From: Microbacterium marinum | Lineage (GTDB): Bacteria; Actinomycetota; Actinomycetes; Actinomycetales; Microbacteriaceae | Assembly: GCF_014204835.1 (NCBI RefSeq) | Contig: NZ_JACHMD010000001.1 | Span: 2,728,001 to 2,792,000, forward strand | Direction of reading: 5' to 3' | Length of the DNA: 64,000 nucleotides | Part shown: positions 25,605 to 34,202 of the stretch, one piece after another | How positions within the stretch are numbered: the first letter of the stretch is position 1 | How the letters are laid out: the number at the start of each line of letters is the position of its first letter | The notes under the pieces: model-generated | What the model was told of the DNA's origin: nothing | Databases searched by the model: none | Seen by the model: only the letters and a program-made list of their open reading frames with translations | Program-made: the position numbers and the translations under genes

Positions 25605-25973
25605 GCCGCGACCTCGGAGGCGCCGCTCGGCGGAGACCCCGGGGAGGTGCTGCGCGCGGCGGTCGTGGCATACGTTTCCCGCACCAATGCGGTCGGCGTA
25701 ATGGGGTCGCAGCTGCTGAGGGTGCTTGCGGAGGGGCCGCCGCTGCAGGCGTTGCACCTCGAGGCGTCTGAGCCGTGGATGGCGCTGCTGGCCGAGGCGA
25801 TCGCCGCGCGGGTGCCGGGGATCGACGCCGACACGGCGCACGCGCTGGCGTCGGGGCACGAGGCGGTCGCGAACGCGGCGATCCGCGCGTGGGCGCGCGG
25901 CTGCGGCGTGGGCGCTCCCGCCGACCGGGTCGAGGCGGCGCTCGCGCACCTGCGCTGGCCTGACCGCACCCGC
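25605..25973 (+). pseudogene. 5'-truncated TetR-family regulator
   Basis: Directly after the secreted protein gene, one frame reads PGEVLRAAVVAYVSRTNAVG, then SQLLRVLAEGPPLQALHLEA and RVPGIDADTAHALASGHEAV, typical of the ligand-binding C-terminal half of TetR regulators. No DNA-binding half precedes it. The natural end VEAALAHLALA-stop is preserved in the second repeat copy at 31.5 kb. Here one base is missing (CACCTGCG versus CACCTCGCG), so the frame runs on into unrelated sequence. Judged a broken gene. Confidence 0.7.
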
Positions 25974-26062
25974 CGTCGCCTCAGGGGACTCCGCTTCTGC
26001 TCGGGATGCCGCTCCTCGCCGTCCGCTGCACATCCGCTCCCCCGCCGCGTGACACCCCCACG
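25894..26062 (+). repeat. Left ~170-bp direct repeat of the helicase cassette
   Basis: This segment matches 31476-31646 in the same orientation, with about 11 mismatches and two 1-bp indels (roughly 92% identity by eye). It covers the last codons of the TetR remnant and the non-coding sequence after it. The two copies bracket the SNF2/HelD gene pair. Confidence 0.9.
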
Positions 26063-26111
26063 GCGCCACCCAGCCGCAAGTGAGAGAGTTGCCGACGTTC
26101 CGGAGATCGAA

Positions 26112-28067
26112 CTACGCGCGCACCCTGAGACCGCGCGGCAGGGGGCGGCTGTGCACGACGGTGAGCAGACGATTCGCTCGCGTCAGCGCCGTGTACAGGA
26201 CCCCTTGTCGTCCCACGTTCTCCGGGAATGCGGCGGGCTCGACAACGACGACCCCGTCGAACTCCAGTCCGCGCGCACGTTCCGGCGGGAAAAGGGTGAG
26301 CGTTTGACCGCCACTGCGCCACGTGGACGCGTCTCCGAAATCCGCCTGCCAGCCGCGCCGCACGAGCGCTGCCTGCACCGCGAGCGGTTCGACCGTGATG
26401 ATCGCAACAGTCCCCGCACCTACCCGCGCGAGTAGTTTCGTGGCCCGTGACAACGTCAGCTCCGGTAGCTCCCTTAGGGACACGGCCCGGGTGACTGTAG
26501 GTTCCTCTCCATCCTGCTGGAGCGAGTACAGATGCCTGTCACGCGCGGGCAGTAGCTGGTTGGCGAAGCGAAGGATCTGCGCCGTGGACCGGTATCCGCG
26601 GGCAAGAATCTCTACCGGTGCCTGCCCGTCGCTGTCTTCGATCGCGAGCAGGTTGGCCACCTCCTTCCACGACCCGAACGTGTGATCCGTGCGACGCTGA
26701 TTCATATCACCGAGGATTGTCCATCCGCCGCGGTTTCCCAGCCACCCCAAGACCTCCCACTCAATGGGGTGGATGTCCTGCGCCTCATCGACAATGACGT
26801 GGCCTGGGTTCTCCACTCGAGTTGTCCGGACTCCGATGTATGCCATGAGACCGCGGTATGAAGTGATTCGACTCGCCTGCAGCCTCTCGAAGGTGGTAGG
26901 CAACTCTCGCAGGTACCGCACCCACTCCGCCTCCAAACCGTTTGCGGGCGGATCTTCCAGGAACCAGCGAAGCTCGGCATAAACGTCGCTCGCCGTCGCT
27001 TTCTCCCCGACGTCGTCCAACCCCGCTCTCGCCCGCGAGTAGGCCGCGTCAATCAATCGCGCCAGACTCTGATCGACGTCCTGCAGGACGAATGACTCGG
27101 TTGGCATGTCCGAGCGGGGCAGTCCTGCGAGCTCCTCGAGCAGTGTGGGAATCGGCTTCACCTCATACTGCGAGTCATCGGCGATGAGAGCTCGTAGGGC
27201 GCCCTGCACATGTTTGACGTACTCCACCGTGGGTCCCAGCACGAGAACCTTGCCCGAGATGGGAGCCACATCCTTGCTGAGGAGATACGCCGCACGATGG
27301 GCGGCGACGATCGTCTTTCCCGTCCCGGGATGTCCTTGGAGTATCTGGTTCTCCCGAGCGGGGCGAGTGATCGCTTCATATTGATCGGACTGCAGCGTCG
27401 CCAGGACTGCGGACATTGCGGCAGTCTTCGGGGCCGCGAGCTGGCGGCGAAGCAGGTCTGGAGCTCGAAGCACCGGCCCTGGAACCAGCCCGCGCGAGAC
27501 GCGGGCGGACTCCGGTCCAGGAGCTACCTCGACTATTTTGGCGCTGTGGTCGATGTCAGGTGTCGAAGCTCCCACCCCACGCGCCCGTCCCTTCGCGAAG
27601 GGTGCTCGCGGAATCTGCAACCTGCGCTCGGGGAAGAGCTCAGCCACTTGTTCCGGTCCGAACGTCTCGTCTTGGTAGTCCACGATGCGTCCGCCTTGGT
27701 GCGCGAGCACCCGCACGCCGACGACGTTCTCACAAAGCTCGTGGTGCTCAGCTGCCTTTCGGTAGTACGTGCACGCAACCTTCGCGGTCCAGCTGAATAC
27801 TTTGAAATCGCCACCGTCGAGATACGCCGTGCCGATATAGAAGTCTCGAGCGCCATCGAGCGACGCATCGGGTGACCCCAAAGCCACGCGACCAACCAGT
27901 TCGCCCGCCATCGCGACGTCTGTCGATGTGGAGGTCGTCCATGTGTTCTGAGTCTGTGCGCTGCGGAGTCGCTGATGCCGGGCGGCATTCTTCGACAGTT
28001 CCTCGTTGTAGCGTTTTTCCTTGGCCATTTCATCGGCGACCACGCCCGGTTTTGCCGCGCCACTCAC
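26112..28067 (-). CDS. HelD/UvrD-like superfamily 1 ATPase
   Basis: A 651-residue SF1 protein. The N-terminal ~200 residues resemble the HelD/HelR arm (EMAKEKRYNEELSKNAARHQ, then FYIGTAYLDGGDFKVFSWTA). The motor shows a Q-containing lead-in LQSDQYEAITRP, Walker A GHPGTGKT near residue 245, Walker B VDEAQDI near 427, LGDMNQR, GYRSTAQI, ERARGLEFDGVVVV and VLYTALTRANRLL near 625. Start is GTG, overlapping the SNF2 gene stop by 4 bp. HelD proteins recycle stalled RNA polymerase; whether this one does, or handles DNA, is unknown. Second gene of the direct-repeat cassette. Confidence 0.85.
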   Translation of the reverse strand: MSGAAKPGVVADEMAKEKRYNEELSKNAARHQRLRSAQTQNTWTTSTSTDVAMAGELVGRVALGSPDASLDGARDFYIGTAYLDGGDFKVFSWTAKVACTYYRKAAEHHELCENVVGVRVLAHQGGRIVDYQDETFGPEQVAELFPERRLQIPRAPFAKGRARGVGASTPDIDHSAKIVEVAPGPESARVSRGLVPGPVLRAPDLLRRQLAAPKTAAMSAVLATLQSDQYEAITRPARENQILQGHPGTGKTIVAAHRAAYLLSKDVAPISGKVLVLGPTVEYVKHVQGALRALIADDSQYEVKPIPTLLEELAGLPRSDMPTESFVLQDVDQSLARLIDAAYSRARAGLDDVGEKATASDVYAELRWFLEDPPANGLEAEWVRYLRELPTTFERLQASRITSYRGLMAYIGVRTTRVENPGHVIVDEAQDIHPIEWEVLGWLGNRGGWTILGDMNQRRTDHTFGSWKEVANLLAIEDSDGQAPVEILARGYRSTAQILRFANQLLPARDRHLYSLQQDGEEPTVTRAVSLRELPELTLSRATKLLARVGAGTVAIITVEPLAVQAALVRRGWQADFGDASTWRSGGQTLTLFPPERARGLEFDGVVVVEPAAFPENVGRQGVLYTALTRANRLLTVVHSRPLPRGLRVRA

Positions 28068-31000
28068 TGGAGCACCTCAAGAACGCAAACTGCGAGGTAC
28101 CGCAGAGACACTGCCTCCGGCCTTTGCGCGTCGAGTTCAGCCGCGAGCGCCTCGTACCGCTCTTGCTGCCGTCGCTTTTGCCCCTCCACCATCCGGAGCA
28201 CGCTACGTCCCCGGTCTCTCTCCAACATGGTCTGCATGCGTCGATGGATCCCCTTCATCCGGCGCGCGTGTTGATCCGCGAGGATCGCTCGGCGCGCCTC
28301 TGCGAGCGCGCCTTCCTCGATGTCTCGACGGTCCTGTACCTCCCGATGCCGAAGTTCGAGTTCGCGCTTCGCTCGATTGGCTAACCGCGGCAGCGGACCC
28401 GTATCGATTGGACGCCCTTTCCCCATCGTGCCGCGGGCAAGCGCCGCCAGAAGCGCGTCTGCCGGGGAGCTGCCCATTGTCTTGCCCGTGAAATCGATGG
28501 ACGCACCCCAGATCTCATCACCACCGCGGCTCGCGTTTTCGGCATGAGCAAGCACGATCAGATAGTTCCCTGGTGCAACATCTCCGTCGGCGCGAATGCT
28601 GACGTAGGCGAACCGCGCGTGTCGGTGTCCGGGGACCTCTGCTGCCGCCATAACGAGAGGATGGTTGGCGGAAAGCAATTCGATCCCGCTCGTGCGTGCC
28701 AGCTCGGGGTCGAGCGCGAGATGGATCGGGATGTCGTTCTGCAGGTCGGTGACGAGCGAGCCGGTCTCGGACCGGTTCCGCCGGCCTCGCCGGATCAACT
28801 CGAGAATCCGAGCAGCCATCGCTGGATTACCGCGGAGCTCGACCGTCCTCCCGTCGCCACCACGCGCCAACCCGTCACCACCGTCGCTCTGGGCCCAGTC
28901 GTCGAGAAGGTGCGCCAGCTCAGCCTGACCGAGGTAGCGTCCGGTGGAAACGAGCTCGTCTACGAGTCCAGCTACCTCGACGTCATTAGCGATGATGAGA
29001 CTCGCGGCGGAGTCAGCGACCTGACGAAGCCCCTGGCGTTGGGCTTCGATCGCGGTCAAGAACTGGCGCGCCTTCTCGTCCTGCTGTGAGCGAGTGAGTC
29101 GGAAATCCATCGCCTCGCGAAGCACATCCATGTGCTGTCCAATGATCGGCTCGAGCTCGCCTATCGACTGCTCGAAGATCTGGATTCGCTCGAGGACCCT
29201 GAACATGATGCGAGAGTCGATCGCACCGTCGTTATAGAAGTTGCGAATCAGAATTTTCTCGGACTGCTGGCCGATTCGATCGATGCGACCGATCCGCTGC
29301 TCAATCTCCATGGGATTCCACGGAAGGTCGTAGTTGATGACTGCTGAGCAGAACTCGAAATCCAGGCCCTCCGACGCCACTCGGTTCGCGAAGAGGAAAT
29401 CATAGTGGCCCGCGCGGAAATCCTTCATGATCTTTCGCCGTTGGTCTCGCTTAACGTCACCATTGAGCACGGCGATGCGGTAGCGGCCCTGGAAAGTGGC
29501 CTTCAGGTTCCGAAGGTTGGCTTTGGACCATGTGAAGAGGAGGGCCTGCCGCCCGAGTGTGTGTAGCTCGGATAGCACGCCGCCCAATACTTCGAGCTTG
29601 GAGTCAGGGACCTCGAGTACGCGCTTGGCTGCGTTGATGAGCTCGGGGTGTGGTTCTACCCAGCTCGGTCGGTGTGCCTTGTCCGCGTCTCCCTCCCAAA
29701 CCTCCGGGTCCGATCCGAGTACATCCCGGGCTGCAAGATGAATGCTCGTGCTCGCCAGCCTGATAGGCATCTGCATGGAGAAGTACATCGGTGTGCGCGC
29801 CACATCTGCACGGCGCGCACACCATTTCAGATACTCTTCGTAGAACGCCGCTTCGGCCGGATGCCACACGACCTCAATGCCCGGCTCCGCGTCCCGCACA
29901 GCCTTCCTCTCATCGACTTCAGCGCGGCGGGTGCGCGTGACGGTAGTAGAGAGGGCGTTGAGTTCCCCAAGAAGTCGCCGCGCGTCTGCGACGTCCTTCG
30001 GAGGGAGCGGGGCGCGGCGAAGTATTCCAGAGAGCTCTGCGAATTCCGGGCGCTGCGTGAGCGATCTCTCGAACACGAGACCTTTCAGGCCACCGAGCAC
30101 TGAGTCGAAGTCAGACCCTCGGACGTCCTGCCTCGGAAGCATGCGACCCACCTCGTTGAGCACGGCATTAGGTTCTAGCCGAGCCTCGAGGTCCTCGATG
30201 GTGTCGAAATCCGCCGGCTCGAGCAGCCCGAGGAGGTGAAGCAGGTCCGTCTGACGAAGGTTTATCGGCGTCGCCGTGAGGAAGACCATGTTGGAGCCGA
30301 TCGTCCACTCTGACAGTTGAGTGCCGAGCTGATAGCTCTTGGTGTCACTGTTACGCATCGAATGCGCTTCGTCGACGATGACGAGATCGAACTCCGGCGG
30401 GTTGTCGCGCAACTCGTCGAGCGCATCCCACGTTCTGAGCGTCTCCAGAGAGACCACGTAGGACCTGCGTTTGGGTACCCGACCCTCTCGATGTTGCGCC
30501 AGGAACCTCTCCAGTTCCTCCCGATCCAGCTGGACCAGGTCGAAGCCGAATCGCTCTTCCATCTCATCGCGCCACTTATCCACCAGCACAGATGGGCAGA
30601 CGATGAGCACCCGGTCTGCCTCGTGACGCGCCTCCAGCTCCGTCCAGATGAGACCCGCCTCGATCGTCTTCCCGAGTCCAACCTCGTCCGCGATGAGAAT
30701 GCGCGCCTGCCCTGTTTGAAGAAGCTTCAGGACCGGTTTGAACTGGTACGGCCGAAAAACCGTCCGCGTCGCTCGGAATGAGTAGATCGTGTCCGCGAAA
30801 CGGCCTCGAAGCTTCGCCCGGGTGAGCGTCGCTCCAAAGCGCGCTGCGGACGCGGCTGGTCCGAGGACCCACTCGTCCGGCTGGTCCGCCGCCTCGATTG
30901 GTGCCAGTTTGTGCTCGAGTTCCATACGCAGCCCGCCATCACCGAACACTCGGTAGGACCAGGCGCGGCGGTCGAAGGCTCGTGTCCGGATCTCGACGTC

Positions 31001-31387
31001 CGCGCCCCCGGGAACCGTCAGAACCCGCTCCCCTACTCCGAATCTGGGGGCAGGCACCGGGTCTCCTGTCTCCCACAGGTGTTCTGCCCAGTTCAGCGCT
31101 TCGAACAGCGGGTGCTCGACGGTGTCATCCCAGCTTTCGAGGGTTAGCTGCGCGGATGAGCCTGTCGGGCCGGACCCGACCTGCATTACGATCGGCGATC
31201 CGATGCCCTCGAACCAGTACAGTCCCGCGGGCAGACCACTCTCTGAGTCCTGGGACGTACGAACGACGGGCACGGCGTCGTAGAGGTGGTCGACAGACTC
31301 ATCCACGATCACTGCGCGAGAGAAGCCGCCGCGCGAGAGAACGACACCGAGGTCATCGGGAATCGGGTGGTAACCGAAGCTGATCAT
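28064..31387 (-). CDS. SNF2/HepA(RapA)-like helicase
   Basis: A 1107-residue SF2 ATPase. An uncharacterised N-terminal ~200 residues precede the SNF2 core: FRPYQFKPVLKLL, Walker A DEVGLGKT near residue 237, VIVDEAHSMRN near 338, TATPINLRQ, then a helicase C domain with NRVASEGLDFEF and QRIGRIDRIGQ near 704. The last ~250 residues are charged and probably helical. The build is like RapA/HepA and the helicases of defence islands. It is first in the two-gene cassette, behind a recognisable promoter. GC is visibly lower than in core genes. Nuclease or methylase domains are not seen. Confidence 0.85.
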   Translation of the reverse strand: MISFGYHPIPDDLGVVLSRGGFSRAVIVDESVDHLYDAVPVVRTSQDSESGLPAGLYWFEGIGSPIVMQVGSGPTGSSAQLTLESWDDTVEHPLFEALNWAEHLWETGDPVPAPRFGVGERVLTVPGGADVEIRTRAFDRRAWSYRVFGDGGLRMELEHKLAPIEAADQPDEWVLGPAASAARFGATLTRAKLRGRFADTIYSFRATRTVFRPYQFKPVLKLLQTGQARILIADEVGLGKTIEAGLIWTELEARHEADRVLIVCPSVLVDKWRDEMEERFGFDLVQLDREELERFLAQHREGRVPKRRSYVVSLETLRTWDALDELRDNPPEFDLVIVDEAHSMRNSDTKSYQLGTQLSEWTIGSNMVFLTATPINLRQTDLLHLLGLLEPADFDTIEDLEARLEPNAVLNEVGRMLPRQDVRGSDFDSVLGGLKGLVFERSLTQRPEFAELSGILRRAPLPPKDVADARRLLGELNALSTTVTRTRRAEVDERKAVRDAEPGIEVVWHPAEAAFYEEYLKWCARRADVARTPMYFSMQMPIRLASTSIHLAARDVLGSDPEVWEGDADKAHRPSWVEPHPELINAAKRVLEVPDSKLEVLGGVLSELHTLGRQALLFTWSKANLRNLKATFQGRYRIAVLNGDVKRDQRRKIMKDFRAGHYDFLFANRVASEGLDFEFCSAVINYDLPWNPMEIEQRIGRIDRIGQQSEKILIRNFYNDGAIDSRIMFRVLERIQIFEQSIGELEPIIGQHMDVLREAMDFRLTRSQQDEKARQFLTAIEAQRQGLRQVADSAASLIIANDVEVAGLVDELVSTGRYLGQAELAHLLDDWAQSDGGDGLARGGDGRTVELRGNPAMAARILELIRRGRRNRSETGSLVTDLQNDIPIHLALDPELARTSGIELLSANHPLVMAAAEVPGHRHARFAYVSIRADGDVAPGNYLIVLAHAENASRGGDEIWGASIDFTGKTMGSSPADALLAALARGTMGKGRPIDTGPLPRLANRAKRELELRHREVQDRRDIEEGALAEARRAILADQHARRMKGIHRRMQTMLERDRGRSVLRMVEGQKRRQQERYEALAAELDAQRPEAVSLRYLAVCVLEVLQ

Positions 31388-31401
31388 GTCAGGTCACGCA
31401 G

Positions 31402-31429
31402 CCTCTAACGCGACACGAGTCATTGACAA
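31402..31429 (-). promoter_or_regulatory. Promoter of the SNF2/HelD cassette
   Basis: On the minus strand TTGTCA (31424-31429) and TAGAGG (31402-31407) are separated by 16 bp, about 15 bp before the ATG of the SNF2-like gene. The promoter lies inside the cassette, between the right direct repeat and the first gene, so the cassette carries its own expression signal. Confidence 0.55.
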
Positions 31430-31475
31430 CCATCGTTCCCTCCCCAGTGAGATCTGTCTGCAGACTAAACCACGC

Positions 31476-31646
31476 CGCGCGGCGGCGGCGTGGGCGCTCC
31501 CGCCGACCGGGTCGAGGCGGCGCTCGCGCACCTCGCGCTGGCCTGACCGCACCCGCCGTCGCGTCACGGGGACTCCGCTTCTGCTCGGGATGCCGCACCT
31601 CGCCATCCGCCGCGGTCCCGCTCCCCCGCCGCGTGACGCCCCTACG
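31476..31646 (+). repeat. Right ~170-bp direct repeat, with intact TetR 3' end
   Basis: Second copy of the segment at 25894-26062. It contains the end of the TetR frame (codons for VEAALAHLALA and a TGA at 31544-31546) without its upstream part, then intergenic DNA reaching almost to the lactonase start codon. It marks the right boundary of the inserted cassette. Confidence 0.9.
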
Positions 31647-31654
31647 ATCGGAGG

Positions 31655-32686
31655 ATGAGCGACTTTCCCTTCGTGTTCGTGGCCAATGCCGGTGATGGTT
31701 CGATCAGCACGTTCCGGCTCGTGGAGGGCCGGCTCGAGCGGCTCGCGGTGACCGAGGGCGTGCCGGGCTGCTCGACGTTCGTCATCGACGGCGAGCGCGA
31801 TTTGCTGTACGCGGCGGTGAAGAAGAGCGAGGCGCGGGATGCCGGCATCTTGACCCTCGAGATCGATCGGGAATCCGGTGCGCTGACGCCGCGGACGCAC
31901 CTCGCGTTGGCAGACGGCGGGATGAATTACCTCGCGCTGACGCGGGACGGGTCGGTGCTGCTGGGTGCGTCGTACGGCGGCGGTTACGGGATCGTGTGCC
32001 CGGTCGGGGGCGGCGTGGTCGGTGAGCCGGTGGCGCGGGTGGAGTATCCGCGGCTGCATTCGGTGCTGGCGAGTGAGGACGGCCGGTTCGCGTACTTCGT
32101 GTCGCTGGAGGCCGACCTCGTCGCGGAGTACGCGCTCGGTGACGACCTGTCGCTGACCCCGCTCACGCCCGCAACGGTCGCGTGCCCGGATCGGAGCGGC
32201 CCGCGTCACCTCGCTTTCAGCGAGCGTCAGGATGCCGTGTACGTGCTGACCGAGTTCTCGGGCGAGGTGCTGCGATTCGACCGCGACGTCGAGTCGGGCG
32301 TGCTGGAGTTCCGCCAGGCGGTGCCCGCGTACGACCTGTCGAAGGATCTGGAGCACAGCGTCATCGACGAGAACCCGCGCGAGCACCACTACATCTGGGG
32401 CGCCGACATCCACCTCGCGAACGGGATGCTGTGGTGCTCGGAGCGCACCGAGAGCACCCTCGGCGCCGTGCGCATCGAGGCCGACGGGTCGCTCACCGCG
32501 CCGGAGCGGTTCACCGTGACCGAGCCGCAGCCGCGCGGGTTCGCGGTGAGCCCGGACGGGGGGTTCCTGGTCGCCGCCGGGGAGCGTTCGACGACCGTGT
32601 CGCTGTACGCCGTCGACGGCGACTCGCTGCAGCTGCTGCAGCAGGCCGAGACCGGCGGCGGGGCGAACTGGGTGCGGTTCGACTGA
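31655..32686 (+). CDS. pgl: Lactonase family beta-propeller, 6-phosphogluconolactonase type
   Basis: A 343-residue seven-bladed beta-propeller of the YbhE/3-carboxy-cis,cis-muconate lactonizing family. Signs are FVFVANAGDGSISTF, GGMNYLALTRDGSVLLGASYGGG, PRLHSVLASEDGRFAY, GPRHLAFSERQDAVYVL and PRGFAVSPDGGFLVAA. It should hydrolyse 6-phosphogluconolactone or a similar sugar lactone. TACGAT (31643-31648) lies 6 nt before the ATG, so a leaderless transcript is likely; the GGAGG directly touching the ATG is too close to act as a ribosome site. It lies between two accessory insertions. Confidence 0.85.
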   Translation: MSDFPFVFVANAGDGSISTFRLVEGRLERLAVTEGVPGCSTFVIDGERDLLYAAVKKSEARDAGILTLEIDRESGALTPRTHLALADGGMNYLALTRDGSVLLGASYGGGYGIVCPVGGGVVGEPVARVEYPRLHSVLASEDGRFAYFVSLEADLVAEYALGDDLSLTPLTPATVACPDRSGPRHLAFSERQDAVYVLTEFSGEVLRFDRDVESGVLEFRQAVPAYDLSKDLEHSVIDENPREHHYIWGADIHLANGMLWCSERTESTLGAVRIEADGSLTAPERFTVTEPQPRGFAVSPDGGFLVAAGERSTTVSLYAVDGDSLQLLQQAETGGGANWVRFD

Positions 32687-32830
32687 GGCATCGATCCGAC
32701 TCCCGAGACAAACGTGGCGGAACGCCTTGCGGTCCGAAAGCCCATCGCGAGCCCTTGCTACGCATCGAATCGTGTTCGCTGGCGTTGACGTCGGCCTGGG
32801 GCGATGTCCCGCGTCGGTAGCCTCCCCGGG

Positions 32831-34018
32831 TTACGGAAGTTCGTCAATGGTGTCTGTCCAGCGCGAATCGACAGCCTGCTTCGTGGCGAGGAATCCGGGG
32901 AACTTGGCATGAGGTTTGAGCTGGTTGGTTCTCGCGTACTTGAACTCCCAGACGCCGGTCACGGAGAACATGCACGCCGCAACCACATCGAAGGCATCGA
33001 AGCTGTATAGACGTCCGGTCGGGTCATCCTTACTGTTACGCGTCCGTTGTGTCTCGACCTGCACCGTGCCGTCGGCGAGCACCGTCGGACTCACGTTCTT
33101 GCACTCCACGACGAAGGTCCTGCCGGACGCTAGCCGCACGTCGAAGTCAGCGCCACGATCGTCTGTCCGCCGGTCCACTGACGAGACAGCTGGATCCAAC
33201 TCGAGTAGTTGCTCGAGATGGGCTTCGGCAACTCCGCCTTTGACTGCGGTTGTGAGCATCCTCCTTTCTGCGATCAAGTCGAGGATCTTCGGCGCCGAGA
33301 GTCCGAACTGTTTCTCCAGAGGGTGGATGCCACCGGCCATCTTGCTGGCCGTTGACGACTCGCGAAATTGCGCCGCAAGGTTCACGCGGAGCGCAGCGTC
33401 GAGTCCTAGATCGGTGGCCCGCCGCTCAAAACGAGCGAAGTCCAACAAGCGGTTTGGCGTGAACCCCACCCGGCACTCGAATCCTTCAGGTGTGCGCGCG
33501 GAGTGGCGGTGTCCGCGCCGGGTGTCGACTTCCCATACGTGCCAACCGTCAGCGCCCATCTGATCGAAGTCCCGCTCATATGCATAGAACGAGACGCCCA
33601 GTGGCATGGGATCCCACAGTGTCGGGTCGAGTCCGACGAGCTTGTCCTCCTTCGCATTGATCCCGAGAAACAGAGTCGTATCGACTCCCGCCACATCGAA
33701 GGCAACGGGGTGAACCTCTGACTTCCAGGTGCTGTCGGCGCCGAACTTGACCTGCGCGTGATGCTCGTCGGTGGGCCGGCCCTTCGTAACTACCCTGGTC
33801 AGCCTGATGGGGTAGATGAGCAGACCGAGGCTCTCGCCTCGGTCAGTCTGCACTCCGAAGTAGAACGGGGCGCGTTTGTGATCGCTCGCCCAGACCACTC
33901 GGCCGCCGCTCTCCGTGATCGCGCGTCGCAGCAGAGCATGCATGTCCCCGCGACCGCTCGCCTGATAGACACGGGCATAAATCCTGCCAGCCAGGTCGGC
34001 CCTTGCCACGTCGTTCAA
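32831..34018 (-). CDS. Restriction endonuclease-like protein, PD-(D/E)XK
   Basis: A 395-residue protein. The C-terminal part has a nuclease signature: GADFDVRLASGRTFVVECKN near residues 285-310, i.e. D then ECK of the PD-(D/E)XK fold. The N-terminal ~200 residues are not recognised and may bind DNA. Start is TTG at 34018 with GAGGAG 5 nt upstream. It is divergent from a cytosine-5 methyltransferase gene, so it is most likely the cutting partner of a type II-like restriction-modification system. Site specificity cannot be read from sequence. GC is lower than in flanking core genes. Confidence 0.75.
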   Translation of the reverse strand: MNDVARADLAGRIYARVYQASGRGDMHALLRRAITESGGRVVWASDHKRAPFYFGVQTDRGESLGLLIYPIRLTRVVTKGRPTDEHHAQVKFGADSTWKSEVHPVAFDVAGVDTTLFLGINAKEDKLVGLDPTLWDPMPLGVSFYAYERDFDQMGADGWHVWEVDTRRGHRHSARTPEGFECRVGFTPNRLLDFARFERRATDLGLDAALRVNLAAQFRESSTASKMAGGIHPLEKQFGLSAPKILDLIAERRMLTTAVKGGVAEAHLEQLLELDPAVSSVDRRTDDRGADFDVRLASGRTFVVECKNVSPTVLADGTVQVETQRTRNSKDDPTGRLYSFDAFDVVAACMFSVTGVWEFKYARTNQLKPHAKFPGFLATKQAVDSRWTDTIDELP

Positions 34019-34125
34019 TGCTGCTCCTCGGGGTGAAACTCACGATGGATCGGCGTGTCCTCCCCAGGCCGCATCCCACTTGAAATCTCCACAGACCGCG
34101 CACCACTTCGGTGCATGTCGGGTGT

Positions 34126-34140
34126 CTGAGTCACACTCAG
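34126..34140. promoter_or_regulatory. Small palindrome between endonuclease and methylase genes
   Basis: CTGAGTCACACTCAG, 6-bp arms around CAC, lies in the 184-bp divergent region of the restriction-modification genes. Such sites often bind a controller protein or the methylase itself. No controller gene is seen nearby. Confidence 0.4.
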
Positions 34141-34202
34141 TCTCGACGATACTTGGATGACGTGTTCGTCTCGTTCCTTCGGACGATGCGCGTCATGTTG
34201 GA

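Noticed and set aside
26112..31387. DISARM or another named helicase defence system
   Set aside because: No DrmA, DrmB, DrmC, PLD nuclease or methylase gene lies in the cassette. The neighbouring C5 methylase faces its own nuclease gene and lies beyond pgl.
34019..34202. Controller (C) protein or vsr gene in the restriction-modification gap
   Set aside because: Only 184 bp are available and no frame resembles an HTH controller or a Vsr nuclease.
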